In this document: piece by piece, positions 16,651 to 23,455 of the stretch | Layout of the letters: the number at the start of each line of letters is the position of its first letter | Numbering within the stretch: the stretch's first letter is position 1 | DNA from: a virus | DNA length: 32,222 bases | IMG/VR virus record: IMGVR_UViG_3300047552_000519 | Location: 1 to 32,222 of that record | Direction: 5' to 3' (one strand) | Made by a program: the position numbers and the translations under genes | The notes under the pieces: generated by a model | What the model was told of the DNA's origin: nothing | Database searches by the model: none | What the model saw: only the letters and a program-made list of their open reading frames with translations

Positions 16651-18799
16651 CTAATGCCTCATCAATAGAAGGCTCAGGAGACACCAAGGGATTCTCTGGA
16701 TCAAGAGCAGCCTCTTGGTACTTCAGTTCCTTGGAGCCTTCCTGGCGAAGCGACTCTTGAGCGATGTTGGCAAGACCTTGGGTCTGGACAGCCTCTCGAG
16801 CCTGCTCGATACTAGCACCCTGGATCTGAGCATCCAGCATCGCCTTGAACTCATCCATGCGAGACTTAAGCTCTTGGATCTGAAGATCAGTCTGAGCTCT
16901 GATGTTAGCAACTTCCACAGCCGGATCAGGTTGATCAGCCGCTGCCTGCAACTGAGCAAGCTCCTCTTCAGTCGCCTTCAAGTCATCATAGTTCAGTCCA
17001 AAGCCTTCAATCTGACGCTGAGCCAACTTCTTAGGAGACAACCCATAAACTGGCTGAATAGCTCGATCTAGAAGCTGAAGCATCGCCTGCTGTTGCAACT
17101 CCTTCTCGACAAGGATCGAAGACCCAAGGGCTTGAGCAACAACATCCGTCTGAGCTTCTTCAGGACCATATAACTGCACCCAGTTGTAACACTCAGTCAC
17201 AATCGGCTTACAGATGTCATCGTCCCAATGCTTGACAAACAACCGAAGATTGGTGGTCGAAGACCCCATGAGAGCATTGGTAACACCTACGGAGTCAGTC
17301 GCCTTTTGACCTTGAAGCAGAAGAGGAAGCCCTGTCGTCTGCTCTGCCATCTGCAGCCAGTAGTTAATCCAAGGAAGAATCTTGTCTAAGTAGTTTGGAA
17401 ACTCAAGAGTCTGAATTGCATCCTTAGGATTTACTTCCTTTCCCGCGAGGGCCATGAGCTGATCTCGCAAAGCACGATAGACCTTATAAGGACGATACTG
17501 GTTGTCGTCTCCATCTAGAGCCTCGATAACACCCTCGAGGTATACCAAACCAAATCCAACAGAGTATCCCAAGTTGTCTTGCGCAGCCCTTACTGCAGCA
17601 TTCAACCCTCTTTGAGGAGTCTCGAGCTGCTCCGGAATCCCAATACCAAACGGAGCATCGGTTCTCTCTTCCCACAACAAGAACCGATAAGGCAGCTTCG
17701 CAGAGTCCGTAGGAAGCGCATTGATCTTGACAAGCTTGTTGTTGATAAACTCTAGTTGAAGGTTCTCAAACCTATCAGTTGCTTCTTCAGAATTAAAACT
17801 CTTCCCAAGCTGAGTCATGATAGACGCAACTTGACTTTCAAATCCAGCAAGCTTCGTGATGTTTACTTCGCCTGTGCGACGCCAGATTTCAAACGACTTC
17901 TTCTTAGAAGAGCCCGTTTCCTTTACTGACTCTGGTTCCTGAGTAAGCAACCAGTCAATCTCCTCAGGGAAATATCCAGGAGTATCTTGTAGCTTGCGAA
18001 GCTGACTCTTGGTAATATCCGGTACAACCTGCCAGATGTGATCCCCATTGTGTAGATTGTTGCCACACTTCTTGTCTGGGTAGCAGTTCTCTACTGGAAT
18101 CTGGTCTAGGGCAGGACGACGAAGCACCTTCATTTCAAGTTCGAACCGCAAAGCAGGTTGGAACTCAGGAGGTGCAGACGCAACCAGCAAATCAACAGCA
18201 GACTTGACATCCTGAGTGAGCTTACGCTCCTCAGGAAAAGGACCATACAACACACCCGTTCCTACAAGTCCTGCTTCTTTGATCTGCTTGCGAGTCTTGG
18301 ATGCGAAATCAGCTTCAGTCAAGTAGTCCTTGATGATCTCTCTGCACTTGGCAATAGCGAACTTGCGAACCTCAGGTGGCTGTTGAAGGCGAATTGCAAG
18401 GCGAGGAGGGAGGCCATCAAGCAATTCTGGCCTGGCCTCGAAATAAGGTCTTAGTGCCTCAACATCCGAAATTGGCGTCTCTTTTAGATCCCAGTTGTCT
18501 CTCTCACCAGCAGGTAACAACAGATCTGCGGTACGAGCGGTTCCAGCATTCGTATATGGTCTGGTAATATTAACAGAGACTGTGGACCGCCCATCCCCAT
18601 CAGGTTCAGAGTATCCTTTGGAAATCGGCCCATCAAGATCCCTTCCTTTTTCAAAGCCAGATGCTCCTTTCTCAGCGTCACCATGAGCATACTGAGCCCT
18701 GGCTCTTCGCCAAATCTCTTCAACTCCAGAGTTCTTACGGTGAGTGATGTCCTCACCACGCTCCTTCAACAATTCATCCAAGTACGACTCAGTATTCAT
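16634..18799 (-). CDS. Portal protein
   Basis: This 721-residue protein begins MNTESYLDELLKERGEDITHRKNSGVEEIWRRAR. Portal features include the N-terminal helical RAxxQYxxGD-type segment, RPYTNAGTARTADLLLP, a central LWEERTDAPFGIGIPEQLETPQRGLNAAVRAAQDNL (the usual region where the portal wing meets the stem), and WLQMAEQTTGLPLLLQGQKATDSVGVTNALM. A long C-terminal helical, Gln/Ala-rich barrel follows (ATEEELAQLQAAADQPDP, LQIQELKSRMDEFKAML). Size and place, after terL and before the scaffold and capsid genes, agree. It forms the dodecameric DNA channel at one capsid vertex. A three-tier hairpin lies 25 bases before the ATG. Confidence 0.85.
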   Translation of the reverse strand: MNTESYLDELLKERGEDITHRKNSGVEEIWRRARAQYAHGDAEKGASGFEKGRDLDGPISKGYSEPDGDGRSTVSVNITRPYTNAGTARTADLLLPAGERDNWDLKETPISDVEALRPYFEARPELLDGLPPRLAIRLQQPPEVRKFAIAKCREIIKDYLTEADFASKTRKQIKEAGLVGTGVLYGPFPEERKLTQDVKSAVDLLVASAPPEFQPALRFELEMKVLRRPALDQIPVENCYPDKKCGNNLHNGDHIWQVVPDITKSQLRKLQDTPGYFPEEIDWLLTQEPESVKETGSSKKKSFEIWRRTGEVNITKLAGFESQVASIMTQLGKSFNSEEATDRFENLQLEFINNKLVKINALPTDSAKLPYRFLLWEERTDAPFGIGIPEQLETPQRGLNAAVRAAQDNLGYSVGFGLVYLEGVIEALDGDDNQYRPYKVYRALRDQLMALAGKEVNPKDAIQTLEFPNYLDKILPWINYWLQMAEQTTGLPLLLQGQKATDSVGVTNALMGSSTTNLRLFVKHWDDDICKPIVTECYNWVQLYGPEEAQTDVVAQALGSSILVEKELQQQAMLQLLDRAIQPVYGLSPKKLAQRQIEGFGLNYDDLKATEEELAQLQAAADQPDPAVEVANIRAQTDLQIQELKSRMDEFKAMLDAQIQGASIEQAREAVQTQGLANIAQESLRQEGSKELKYQEAALDPENPLVSPEPSIDEALDELGL

Positions 18800-18823
18800 A
18801 ATTACGTCTCGTTAAATTAACCT

Positions 18824-18879
18824 TGAGTCATATGGGCTGCCGAGTTATCCGGTACTCTGGTGCAGCCCCCGGGGACTCA
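18824..18879 (-). promoter_or_regulatory. Three-tier hairpin in the portal leader
   Basis: Nested inverted repeats are visible. TGAGTC (18824-18829) pairs with GACTCA (18874-18879), GGGCTGC (18834-18840) with GCAGCCC (18862-18868), and GAGT (18842-18845) with ACTC (18854-18857), with an 8-base loop TATCCGGT. The tiers are separated by small internal loops. The structure ends 25 bases upstream of the portal ATG. There is no T-run, so it is not a typical terminator. It may control translation, stability or processing of the portal message. Confidence 0.6.
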
Positions 18880-19066
18880 TATCAATGGCTTGCTCATCTT
18901 AGCACTGCTAACATTGGCTTAGCTGCACCAAATTCCATGCCTGACGATTCCTTCCATTCATCCTTGCAAGTGAGTAATCCATCTCGCCGCCAGCCCTCAT
19001 AGATATAGCACTATCGTTGGCATACCCGCCTGCTCCCACCAATCCCGGTGGCGTTCTTAATGGGGA

Positions 19067-19094
19067 GGGGTGGTATCAATTAGCAAACCACCCC
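19067..19094 (-). promoter_or_regulatory. Hairpin just after terL
   Basis: GGGGTGGT (19067-19074) is complementary to ACCACCCC (19087-19094), with a 12-base loop. On the minus strand the stem begins eight bases after the terL stop. It is not followed by a T-run, so it is at best a weak or Rho-dependent terminator. It may instead protect or process the terL message. Confidence 0.5.
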
Positions 19095-19101
19095 ACAAAG
19101 C

Positions 19102-20739
19102 CTACAACGCATACGCATTCTTTCCATGAAACTTCACAGCATTCTTAAACCTAGGCACCAAACTCTCAAGTGGCTTGCCGACTGGTGGTGCAAAGCTCAA
19201 CACAAAGCTGTCCCACTCATCAGGCGACCTAGAAGCGAGCTTCTCAGCCCGGCTCCTGCCAGCCGCAAACCGTGCACGATACTCGTCCTTGGATTCGATC
19301 AACAACAGCCCAGCCTTGTAGGAATAGTGAATCGCTGTCGCCTGCGTCAAGAACGTCTTTGAATAAGGAATGACCGGTTGTTCCTTCTCTAAATAGTCCT
19401 TCGCTTGCTGGTGCAGCCATGCCCGCAAGTTGTAATTGTGTCCATCTCCTACCTTCGCGCCAGTGTGTACAGCGGCGACGATAGATGCGAGCGGCGTATA
19501 TTTTAGCTGGTCAGCGGCGGAACCACCAGGGCCATCCCGTTCAATACAAATCAGCTCAACAGGGGCCTCTAAAAGAAGTTTTGCAACCACATCCTGAATC
19601 ACTCTTGCTAGCTGAATACCATCAAGCTGTTGCAGCGTAATCACTGGCTTGTTAATCCGCCCCCTTCTGCACCAGATTTTGATCTTATCATTGCCTTGTC
19701 CGGCTGCATCAATCCCAACTCGCCAGGGCAGCTTAGGATGAATGATTACTTCACTTGGCCGGCGCTGTGCCGCATCAATAATACACTGAGAGCCGACAAA
19801 CTGCACTGCAGAACTCGCATCATCCTGCATCAGGTACTGAGTTTTGAAGACAGCCTCAGAAGTAGTCTCCTTCTTCTTCTTGTACCATGGCTCCTGCTCT
19901 TGATCCAGATCCGGATTCTGGCGCTTTCTTGTATCTTGCCACCATTCAAAGACGAAGACACGCTCCTCAGGATGCTGATTTTCTAATTGCCAAAAGTGGC
20001 TCCCTTTCCATCCCGAGGTCGGAATCGTACCCCCATAAATACAGCAATCAGTATTCGCCACGAGAGAAGATTCAACCAGCTGAGGATGCTGCAGCTCACC
20101 AAACTCATCCGGAAACGCAATCGTGGAACGGCCACCACGACCGATGCTATCACCAATCTCGCCAAGAAGCACAGACCGATTAGCCGGATTTACCACCTGA
20201 AACGTCTTAGAGACCTTCTCCCATCCTTCAGGCTGAAATGGCCTTGGCAACATCCGAATAAACGTCCGGATCTTCCAGAAGAGCGAATCCGGATTGCCCG
20301 GTCCAGCATCAACCTTCTCTTCTTTTTGGGAACCGTAGGTGATAACACTATTGGGCCGAGCGAGCCAGATCAACGATCCGATTGCGGCGTGAAGCCAGCT
20401 CATTCCAGCATCGCGGTGCTTGCGACAGACGCCAGTCTCTTGGCGAATAAATCGCTGGTAGACCCAATCGACGTATTCTATCTGGCGAGGGGAGAGAATA
20501 AACGGCCTGTATTGGAGAGCAAGCTCCTGCTCCCTGGGGTCGTAGGTCATCCCCCATTCACAGATGAACTCAGCCCAGTGCCCATCAAGATAATACAACA
20601 AGAGGGCATCCAGCGCACCCGGCTTTTCCGCAAGTCGCGCCAGATTCCGGGTTCGCGCCGCGAGCAGCTTCTCGTAGGCGGGAAGGGGATTGCGCCAATC
20701 AACCTGCTCAGAGAACTTGATGGCGCGAGAGGCGGACAT
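19102..20739 (-). CDS. terL: Terminase large subunit
   Basis: This 545-residue DNA-packaging motor has the two expected halves. In the ATPase half, the P-loop-like segment CRKHRDAGMSW (105-115) is a non-classical Walker A of the kind seen in phage terminases. Walker B is TIAFPDE with Asp211 and Glu212, and the coupling motif region is YGGTIPTSGW near 235-244. In the nuclease half (RNase H-like), the acidic residues are Asp344 in VGIDAAGQG, Glu400/Asp402 in ICIERDGPGG and Asp510 in SPDEWDSFVLSF. It would translocate DNA through the portal encoded downstream and cut concatemers. The ATG at 20739 overlaps the preceding stop (ATGA). Confidence 0.93.
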   Translation of the reverse strand: MSASRAIKFSEQVDWRNPLPAYEKLLAARTRNLARLAEKPGALDALLLYYLDGHWAEFICEWGMTYDPREQELALQYRPFILSPRQIEYVDWVYQRFIRQETGVCRKHRDAGMSWLHAAIGSLIWLARPNSVITYGSQKEEKVDAGPGNPDSLFWKIRTFIRMLPRPFQPEGWEKVSKTFQVVNPANRSVLLGEIGDSIGRGGRSTIAFPDEFGELQHPQLVESSLVANTDCCIYGGTIPTSGWKGSHFWQLENQHPEERVFVFEWWQDTRKRQNPDLDQEQEPWYKKKKETTSEAVFKTQYLMQDDASSAVQFVGSQCIIDAAQRRPSEVIIHPKLPWRVGIDAAGQGNDKIKIWCRRGRINKPVITLQQLDGIQLARVIQDVVAKLLLEAPVELICIERDGPGGSAADQLKYTPLASIVAAVHTGAKVGDGHNYNLRAWLHQQAKDYLEKEQPVIPYSKTFLTQATAIHYSYKAGLLLIESKDEYRARFAAGRSRAEKLASRSPDEWDSFVLSFAPPVGKPLESLVPRFKNAVKFHGKNAYAL

Positions 20740-20891
20740 CAGGAGGCGCTCGACTCAGCAGGCTTCTCGAACCGAGGTCTCATCCGAGGTGGAGTCCGAT
20801 TCAGAATAACCCGATCAATTTCCTTAGGAAGCTCCTTCAACAACTTCTTAGTGATCTCCGCTGAGAGATCAATCTTCTTATTCCTTGCCAC
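20739..20891 (-). CDS. Small basic protein before terL
   Basis: This is a 50-residue protein starting at GTG 20891 (VARNKKIDLSAEITKKLL). The start was chosen because AAGGAG lies exactly seven bases before it; an upstream TTG at 20930 has no such site. The sequence is a Lys-rich amphipathic helix (SAEITKKLLKELPKEIDRVIL) followed by a Pro/Arg tail (RTPPRMRPRFEKP). It ends on the first bases of terL. A helper of the terminase or a DNA-binding peptide is possible; the family is unknown. Confidence 0.6.
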   Translation of the reverse strand: MARNKKIDLSAEITKKLLKELPKEIDRVILNRTPPRMRPRFEKPAESSAS

Positions 20892-21030
20892 TTCTTTGCT
20901 CCTTAAAATACTTCCGCTCCCTGTGCTCAACCTTCTTTCCTGGGTTGAAACAGGAGACCGGACGATGATAACCCATTACTCGAGTCCAGACTTCGCAACG
21001 AGTTCTTTCGGAGTCTTTAAGTTCTTCCAT
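20878..21030 (-). CDS. NrdD C-terminal-like mini-protein (glycyl-radical-type motif)
   Basis: A 50-residue frame, ATG 21030 to TAA 20878, reads MEELKDSERTRCEVWTRVMG and continues YHRPVSCFNPGKKVEHRERK. The CEVWTRVMGYHRP...FNPGKK wording resembles the C-terminal glycyl-radical segment of anaerobic (class III) ribonucleotide reductase NrdD (R-V-x-G-Y, then N-x-GK), which also occurs as a stand-alone short protein in phages. In the parent family the Gly of RVxGY carries the radical. No NrdD catalytic body is in the window. It overlaps its neighbours by 14 bases on each side, and the ribosome binding site of the next gene lies inside it. Confidence 0.65.
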   Translation of the reverse strand: MEELKDSERTRCEVWTRVMGYHRPVSCFNPGKKVEHRERKYFKEQRSGKE

Positions 21031-21217
21031 CTTCAGTATGCCTCGGGTCTAGGTTGTGAAGTTGATCTAGTGGGCTTTCTGGCCTGGAGCGATGACAACC
21101 AGTACAACGAGAATCAGTAAGCCTCTCATCATATCCGCAAGCAACATCAACAATGCCTGAAAGCCAGGGATGTGGCTGAGGGTGGGTGGTGTGACAGCCC
21201 CAGGGGTTGTTAGCCAC
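21017..21217 (-). CDS. Cys/His-rich small protein
   Basis: This 66-residue protein starts at GTG 21217 (VANNPWGCHTTHPQPHPW). Cys8, Cys27, Cys38 and Cys41 plus several His residues (CGYDERLTDSRCTGCHRSRP) suggest a zinc-binding knuckle with a CxxC. Ribosome binding signals are weak, but the gene overlaps the end of the Lar-like gene by eight bases, so translational coupling is likely. Function unknown; the Cys pattern and position suggest a small nucleic-acid or protein-binding zinc protein. Confidence 0.55.
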   Translation of the reverse strand: MANNPWGCHTTHPQPHPWLSGIVDVACGYDERLTDSRCTGCHRSRPESPLDQLHNLDPRHTEDGRT

Positions 21218-21395
21218 TTACTAGCTGATTCCAGTGTCTGGCAGCTTCTTCAGCAGTACGATGAATCTCCGTGCGAGCTGTGCAAACAGAACAGTCTACA
21301 CCGTAGGACCAATTTCGCTTGTAATCGTTGCTGGAGATGTTGAAAGGGACTGCAATGCTGCCACAAAATGGGCAGGGATTGAGATTAGTAGTCAT
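21210..21395 (-). CDS. Lar-like restriction-alleviation-type zinc protein
   Basis: This 61-residue protein starts MTTNLNPCPFCGS. A longer frame begins upstream, but ATG 21395 has GGAG seven bases before it and an ATGA overlap with the preceding stop. CPFCG, then VDCSVCTARTEIHRTAEEAARHWNQL, is the layout of the Lar family: two CxxC knuckles and a C-terminal helix with A-x-x-x-W-N. Members of this family in phages and prophages ease restriction by host type I systems, although many are named only by sequence. Its place among early-type small genes fits a protein acting on entry. Confidence 0.75.
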   Translation of the reverse strand: MTTNLNPCPFCGSIAVPFNISSNDYKRNWSYGVDCSVCTARTEIHRTAEEAARHWNQLVSG

Positions 21396-21601
21396 ACAGT
21401 CTCTCCACAATTTATAGTAGTTTGTGGTTGTGCATTCCAAGTTACACTTGGCTGCCACCATGGATACTGGGGAGTATAAGGAACAACTACAGAGCTCACT
21501 GGTTGATTAAACAACTTAGTAATTGCTTCTATCTTAGCCTCAGCAGAAAGCTCAGATTCAAGAATCAACTTACTTAATTCAAGCTGCTCAAGAGTGGTCA
21601 T
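21392..21601 (-). CDS. Small hypothetical protein
   Basis: This 69-residue protein begins MTTLEQLELSKLILESELSAEAKIEAITKLF, a helical stretch of about 30 residues, then a Pro/Trp/Thr-rich tail (PYTPQYPWWQPSVTWNAQPQ). It has ATGA overlaps at both ends, so it is embedded in the translated operon. The architecture (helix pair plus Pro/Trp tail) recalls small phage proteins of unknown role. I cannot assign a family. Confidence 0.6.
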   Translation of the reverse strand: MTTLEQLELSKLILESELSAEAKIEAITKLFNQPVSSVVVPYTPQYPWWQPSVTWNAQPQTTINCGETV

Positions 21602-22365
21602 ACAATCCCCTCAATATTCGGCAAGCTAAACACCCCATCCTCATTCTCTTCCAACTTAATCGCGTTGGAGATATCCTCAAACGTGGGTTCAGCGATGATT
21701 TGATTGTAGGCGTCAAGCGGACTGAGATTCTTGCCTCTGTCAGACTTGTTCTCCATACCACTCAGATGCATTATATGCTCCTGTGGTGCCGCTGCGAACG
21801 CCCGAGTAGCCACTTGTTCCGCCGCTTCCAGATCATCAAACTGCGGAATCCTCTCCAGGATTGCAAGCGCAACGCGACTTCCTTCTGCAGCTGCTCTTTC
21901 ATAGTACGCAGTGATCGCCAGCAACGCCCTCGTCACAATCCGCATCCGAGCAGCGCCTTTCCTTCTAGCATCATTACACATCTGAATGATAGAAGAATAC
22001 CCACAAGCACCAACAACCTCAGACAACGCCGGAACGATCCCATTATCAAAGGCGTCTTCAAAGATGAAGTTGAGTCGGGTGGACAATTCAACATCATCTT
22101 GTTCCACTGCAGGAGAATAATCACAAGGACGCCGTAACCAACTGGGTCTTGGCTTACTGTCCTCACTAACCCTTACAAATACGCCAGCATCACTCCGCCA
22201 TGATGGAAGCTTAGAAACTGATCCATCGTGGAGGGACTTGTCAACCGGCGGCAGATCTGGACGCAGGCGAGGTGCGAGGAAACCGGCGAGAGCGCCCGCT
22301 GGTATTTCTGAAACTGCCTCGTGCAGTCCACTTGCGTTAGCTTCACTTCGATGAGGAGTAGGCAC
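21598..22365 (-). CDS. Putative terminase small subunit or DNA-binding protein, start uncertain
   Basis: This frame of up to 255 residues starts at GTG 22365 (VPTPHRSEANASG), but the first 193 bases overlap the nuclease gene in another frame and the ribosome site is weak. An internal GTG at 22107 is a possible alternative start. The core, LNFIFEDAFDNGIVPALSEVVGACGYSSIIQMCNDARRKGAARMRIVTRALLAITAYYERAAAEGSRVALAILERIPQFD, is an all-helical region with a Gly-Tyr turn followed by a helix, like the helix-turn-helix and helical core of small terminase subunits. The C-terminus is acidic. It is the nearest helical candidate upstream of terL. The assignment is moderate at best. Confidence 0.5.
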   Translation of the reverse strand: MPTPHRSEANASGLHEAVSEIPAGALAGFLAPRLRPDLPPVDKSLHDGSVSKLPSWRSDAGVFVRVSEDSKPRPSWLRRPCDYSPAVEQDDVELSTRLNFIFEDAFDNGIVPALSEVVGACGYSSIIQMCNDARRKGAARMRIVTRALLAITAYYERAAAEGSRVALAILERIPQFDDLEAAEQVATRAFAAAPQEHIMHLSGMENKSDRGKNLSPLDAYNQIIAEPTFEDISNAIKLEENEDGVFSLPNIEGIV

Positions 22366-22583
22366 GAGGAGGAACTCTCAATCAGAATATCGGGGGAACA
22401 GGGTCCCAGTACTGGATCGTGGAACCACAGACCAGACCACATACGAAGACCGAGGGAGTCTACTTGAGGGCGGAGCCACTTCTCGACTCGAGCCTGATAC
22501 CGTAGCCCAGCTCGTTGTGCTGTGGTGAGTGACTGTTGTGGCGCCGGAAAGCTGGGAGGTGGAATAGTAATATCTAGTATCAT
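22173..22583 (-). CDS. PD-(D/E)XK nuclease-like protein
   Basis: This 136-residue protein starts MILDITIPPPSF. A nuclease core is visible: CSPDILIES with Asp65, then LLLIEVKLT with Glu79 and Lys81, giving PD...ExK, followed by a helix (RQFQKYQRALSPV) and a strand (HLACVQICRRL). This is the order of small PD-(D/E)XK proteins that phages carry in the early or packaging region. Its substrate is unknown; a role in host DNA degradation, recombination or packaging is possible. The C-terminal half is read in another frame by the next gene (see the finding on that overlap). Confidence 0.7.
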   Translation of the reverse strand: MILDITIPPPSFPAPQQSLTTAQRAGLRYQARVEKWLRPQVDSLGLRMWSGLWFHDPVLGPCSPDILIESSSSCLLLIEVKLTQVDCTRQFQKYQRALSPVSSHLACVQICRRLTSPSTMDQFLSFHHGGVMLAYL

Positions 22584-22586
22584 TCA

Positions 22587-22769
22587 TCACAAGTCCTCAA
22601 GCATCTTCTTTCGCTTCTTGAGCTGCTTCATCGTCCCGACAATCCCTTCTCCATCTTCTACCGTTGGCGGCTTGACATCCTCTGGTTGTGCTTTGCTTCC
22701 AGAGAGCAGCTTCTCGGTCTCTTCTCGCTGCTTTCTGAGCAGCTCCATCGCTTCTTGGATTGTTGGCAT
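22587..22769 (-). CDS. Small coiled-coil-like protein
   Basis: This 60-residue protein begins MPTIQEAMELLRKQREETEKLLSG. Charged heptads in residues 5-22 and in the final KQLKKRKKMLEDL suggest two helices joined by a Pro/Asp linker (QPEDVKPPTVEDGE). It lies between ATG 22769 and the TGA at 22587, four bases before the nuclease start. No family recognised. Confidence 0.6.
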   Translation of the reverse strand: MPTIQEAMELLRKQREETEKLLSGSKAQPEDVKPPTVEDGEGIVGTMKQLKKRKKMLEDL

Positions 22770-22949
22770 TTAATCCACCAGTTGCTCAAGAATACCCAGA
22801 AGCGACGGCTCTGGAGATTGAGACCTGTTATGCCTAGGGGCTTCGCTCCCAGGTTCTTGCAATTCCCGAGAAGGAGTTCCCCTCAGCCCATGATGGTTCT
22901 GGGCTTCAGCCCACCGGCGTTTCACTTCTTCGAGGCTTGTGTAGCGCAT
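22770..22949 (-). CDS. Small hypothetical protein
   Basis: A 59-residue frame starts at ATG 22949 with GGAAAAG upstream and reads MRYTSLEEVKRRWAEAQNHH and on to LLGILEQLVD. Residues 1-20 form a charged helix, a Gly/Pro/Arg-rich linker follows, then a short hydrophobic end. The gene contains two hairpins with TTC-type loops (22833-22853 and 22900-22913). It directly abuts the gene at 22587 and overlaps the membrane-peptide gene by 28 bases. Function unknown. Confidence 0.55.
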   Translation of the reverse strand: MRYTSLEEVKRRWAEAQNHHGLRGTPSRELQEPGSEAPRHNRSQSPEPSLLGILEQLVD

Positions 22950-23047
22950 TTTCTTTTCCAGTCAAACCAACACAGGAGCAGCACACCACCAGTAGTGCCA
23001 AATAATCCAATCATCAGGATCTGAATCGCAATCTCAATCTGGGTCAT
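22922..23047 (-). CDS. 41-residue single-pass membrane peptide
   Basis: ATG 23047 to TGA 22922 encodes MTQIEIAIQILMIGLFGTTG and continues VLLLCWFDWKRKCATQ. Residues 4-28 form one hydrophobic segment, followed by the basic tail WKRKC, which would face the cytoplasm with the N-terminus outside. It overlaps the preceding gene's end by 14 bases and the next gene's start by 28 bases. Holin, spanin-like or host-membrane modulators of this size are common in phages, but none of their specific motifs is seen. Confidence 0.55.
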   Translation of the reverse strand: MTQIEIAIQILMIGLFGTTGGVLLLCWFDWKRKCATQASKK

Positions 23048-23291
23048 AGCTTATTGTCTCCGACGAGCTATTTGCATGCAAATTCGTATACACAATAGCT
23101 ACAACGTCATAATAATTCGGGGGGTCTACAATTATTCCCAGTTGCCGCTCGCATACATAATCTTCATGCACCATTCTCGCTATACACATAGCGACGTAGG
23201 CGAAAGCCGACTCCCTATCAGGAAATGTCGTTGGATTATCAGTCAAAACTGAATCAAGATACTTCTCAATCTTTTGCTCAATCTGAGTCAT
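23034..23291 (-). CDS. Small hypothetical protein
   Basis: This 85-residue protein starts MTQIEQKIEKYLDSVLTDNP and has no membrane segment. It has a mixed alpha/beta pattern (SAFAYVAMCIARMVHEDYVCERQLGIIVDPP, then YDVVAIVYTNLHA). ATG 23291 makes an ATGA overlap with the preceding peptide gene. It shares only the first five residues (MTQIE) with the 41-residue peptide, probably by chance. Function unknown. Confidence 0.6.
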   Translation of the reverse strand: MTQIEQKIEKYLDSVLTDNPTTFPDRESAFAYVAMCIARMVHEDYVCERQLGIIVDPPNYYDVVAIVYTNLHANSSSETISYDPD

Positions 23292-23383
23292 CTCACTATC
23301 GCATCCACAGCAAAGATCGCCCCGATAATAATCCCCGTCTGCAGCAGCAGAATCCCCACTTCCGTCAGAATCACCTTATTCAT
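23288..23383 (-). CDS. 31-residue membrane peptide, first gene of the leftward operon
   Basis: ATG 23383 to TGA 23288 encodes MNKVILTEVGILLLQTGIII and GAIFAVDAIVR. Residues 4-27 form a single hydrophobic helix. A GAGACTAAG leader stands directly before the ATG, and the TGA overlaps the next ATG. As the promoter-proximal gene of the leftward operon it would be the first protein made from it. A membrane-directed early role is inferred only from its hydrophobicity. Confidence 0.5.
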   Translation of the reverse strand: MNKVILTEVGILLLQTGIIIGAIFAVDAIVR

Positions 23384-23427
23384 CTTAGTCTCTTTGGGTT
23401 ATTCAACAGTCTACTGTCCTTCCCTCG

Positions 23428-23455
23428 AGTCTAGCAGGATTGTTGAAAAAGTCAA
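23428..23455 (-). promoter_or_regulatory. Leftward sigma70-like promoter with adjacent dyad
   Basis: On the minus strand TTGACT (23455-23450), a 16-base spacer and TAGACT (23433-23428) resemble -35 and -10 boxes; the start would fall near 23421, 38 bases before the first ATG at 23383. Just downstream is the dyad ACAGT-CT-ACTGT (23406-23417), a possible operator or 5' hairpin. No other gene lies between, so this is the best candidate for driving the leftward structural operon. Confidence 0.55.

Larger units (their letters stand above)
18800..19101 (-). other. Structured non-coding gap between terL and portal genes
   Basis: This 302-base gap is unusual in an otherwise packed operon. It holds at least three hairpins in minus-strand RNA: one just after the terL stop (19067-19094), a small 5-bp one (CCACC 19036-19040 with GGTGG 19047-19051), and a three-tier stem before the portal gene (18824-18879). 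An open frame of 30 codons (minus, 19000 to 18908, starting MRAGGEMDYSLARMNG) is present, but it has no clear ribosome binding site. Possibilities are an untranslated leader, a regulatory RNA, a packaging site next to the terminase gene, or remains of a small gene. Confidence 0.5.

Noticed and set aside
18908-19000. 30-codon frame in the terL-portal gap (MRAGGEMDYSLARMNG...)
   Set aside because: No convincing ribosome site and too short to judge; listed only as part of the structured gap.
19987-21120. 377-codon plus-strand open frame across terL
   Set aside because: It lies opposite the terminase gene, whose motifs are clear. The translation is low-complexity Arg/Pro/Ser-rich with no domain or ribosome site, so it is a shadow of the minus-strand gene.
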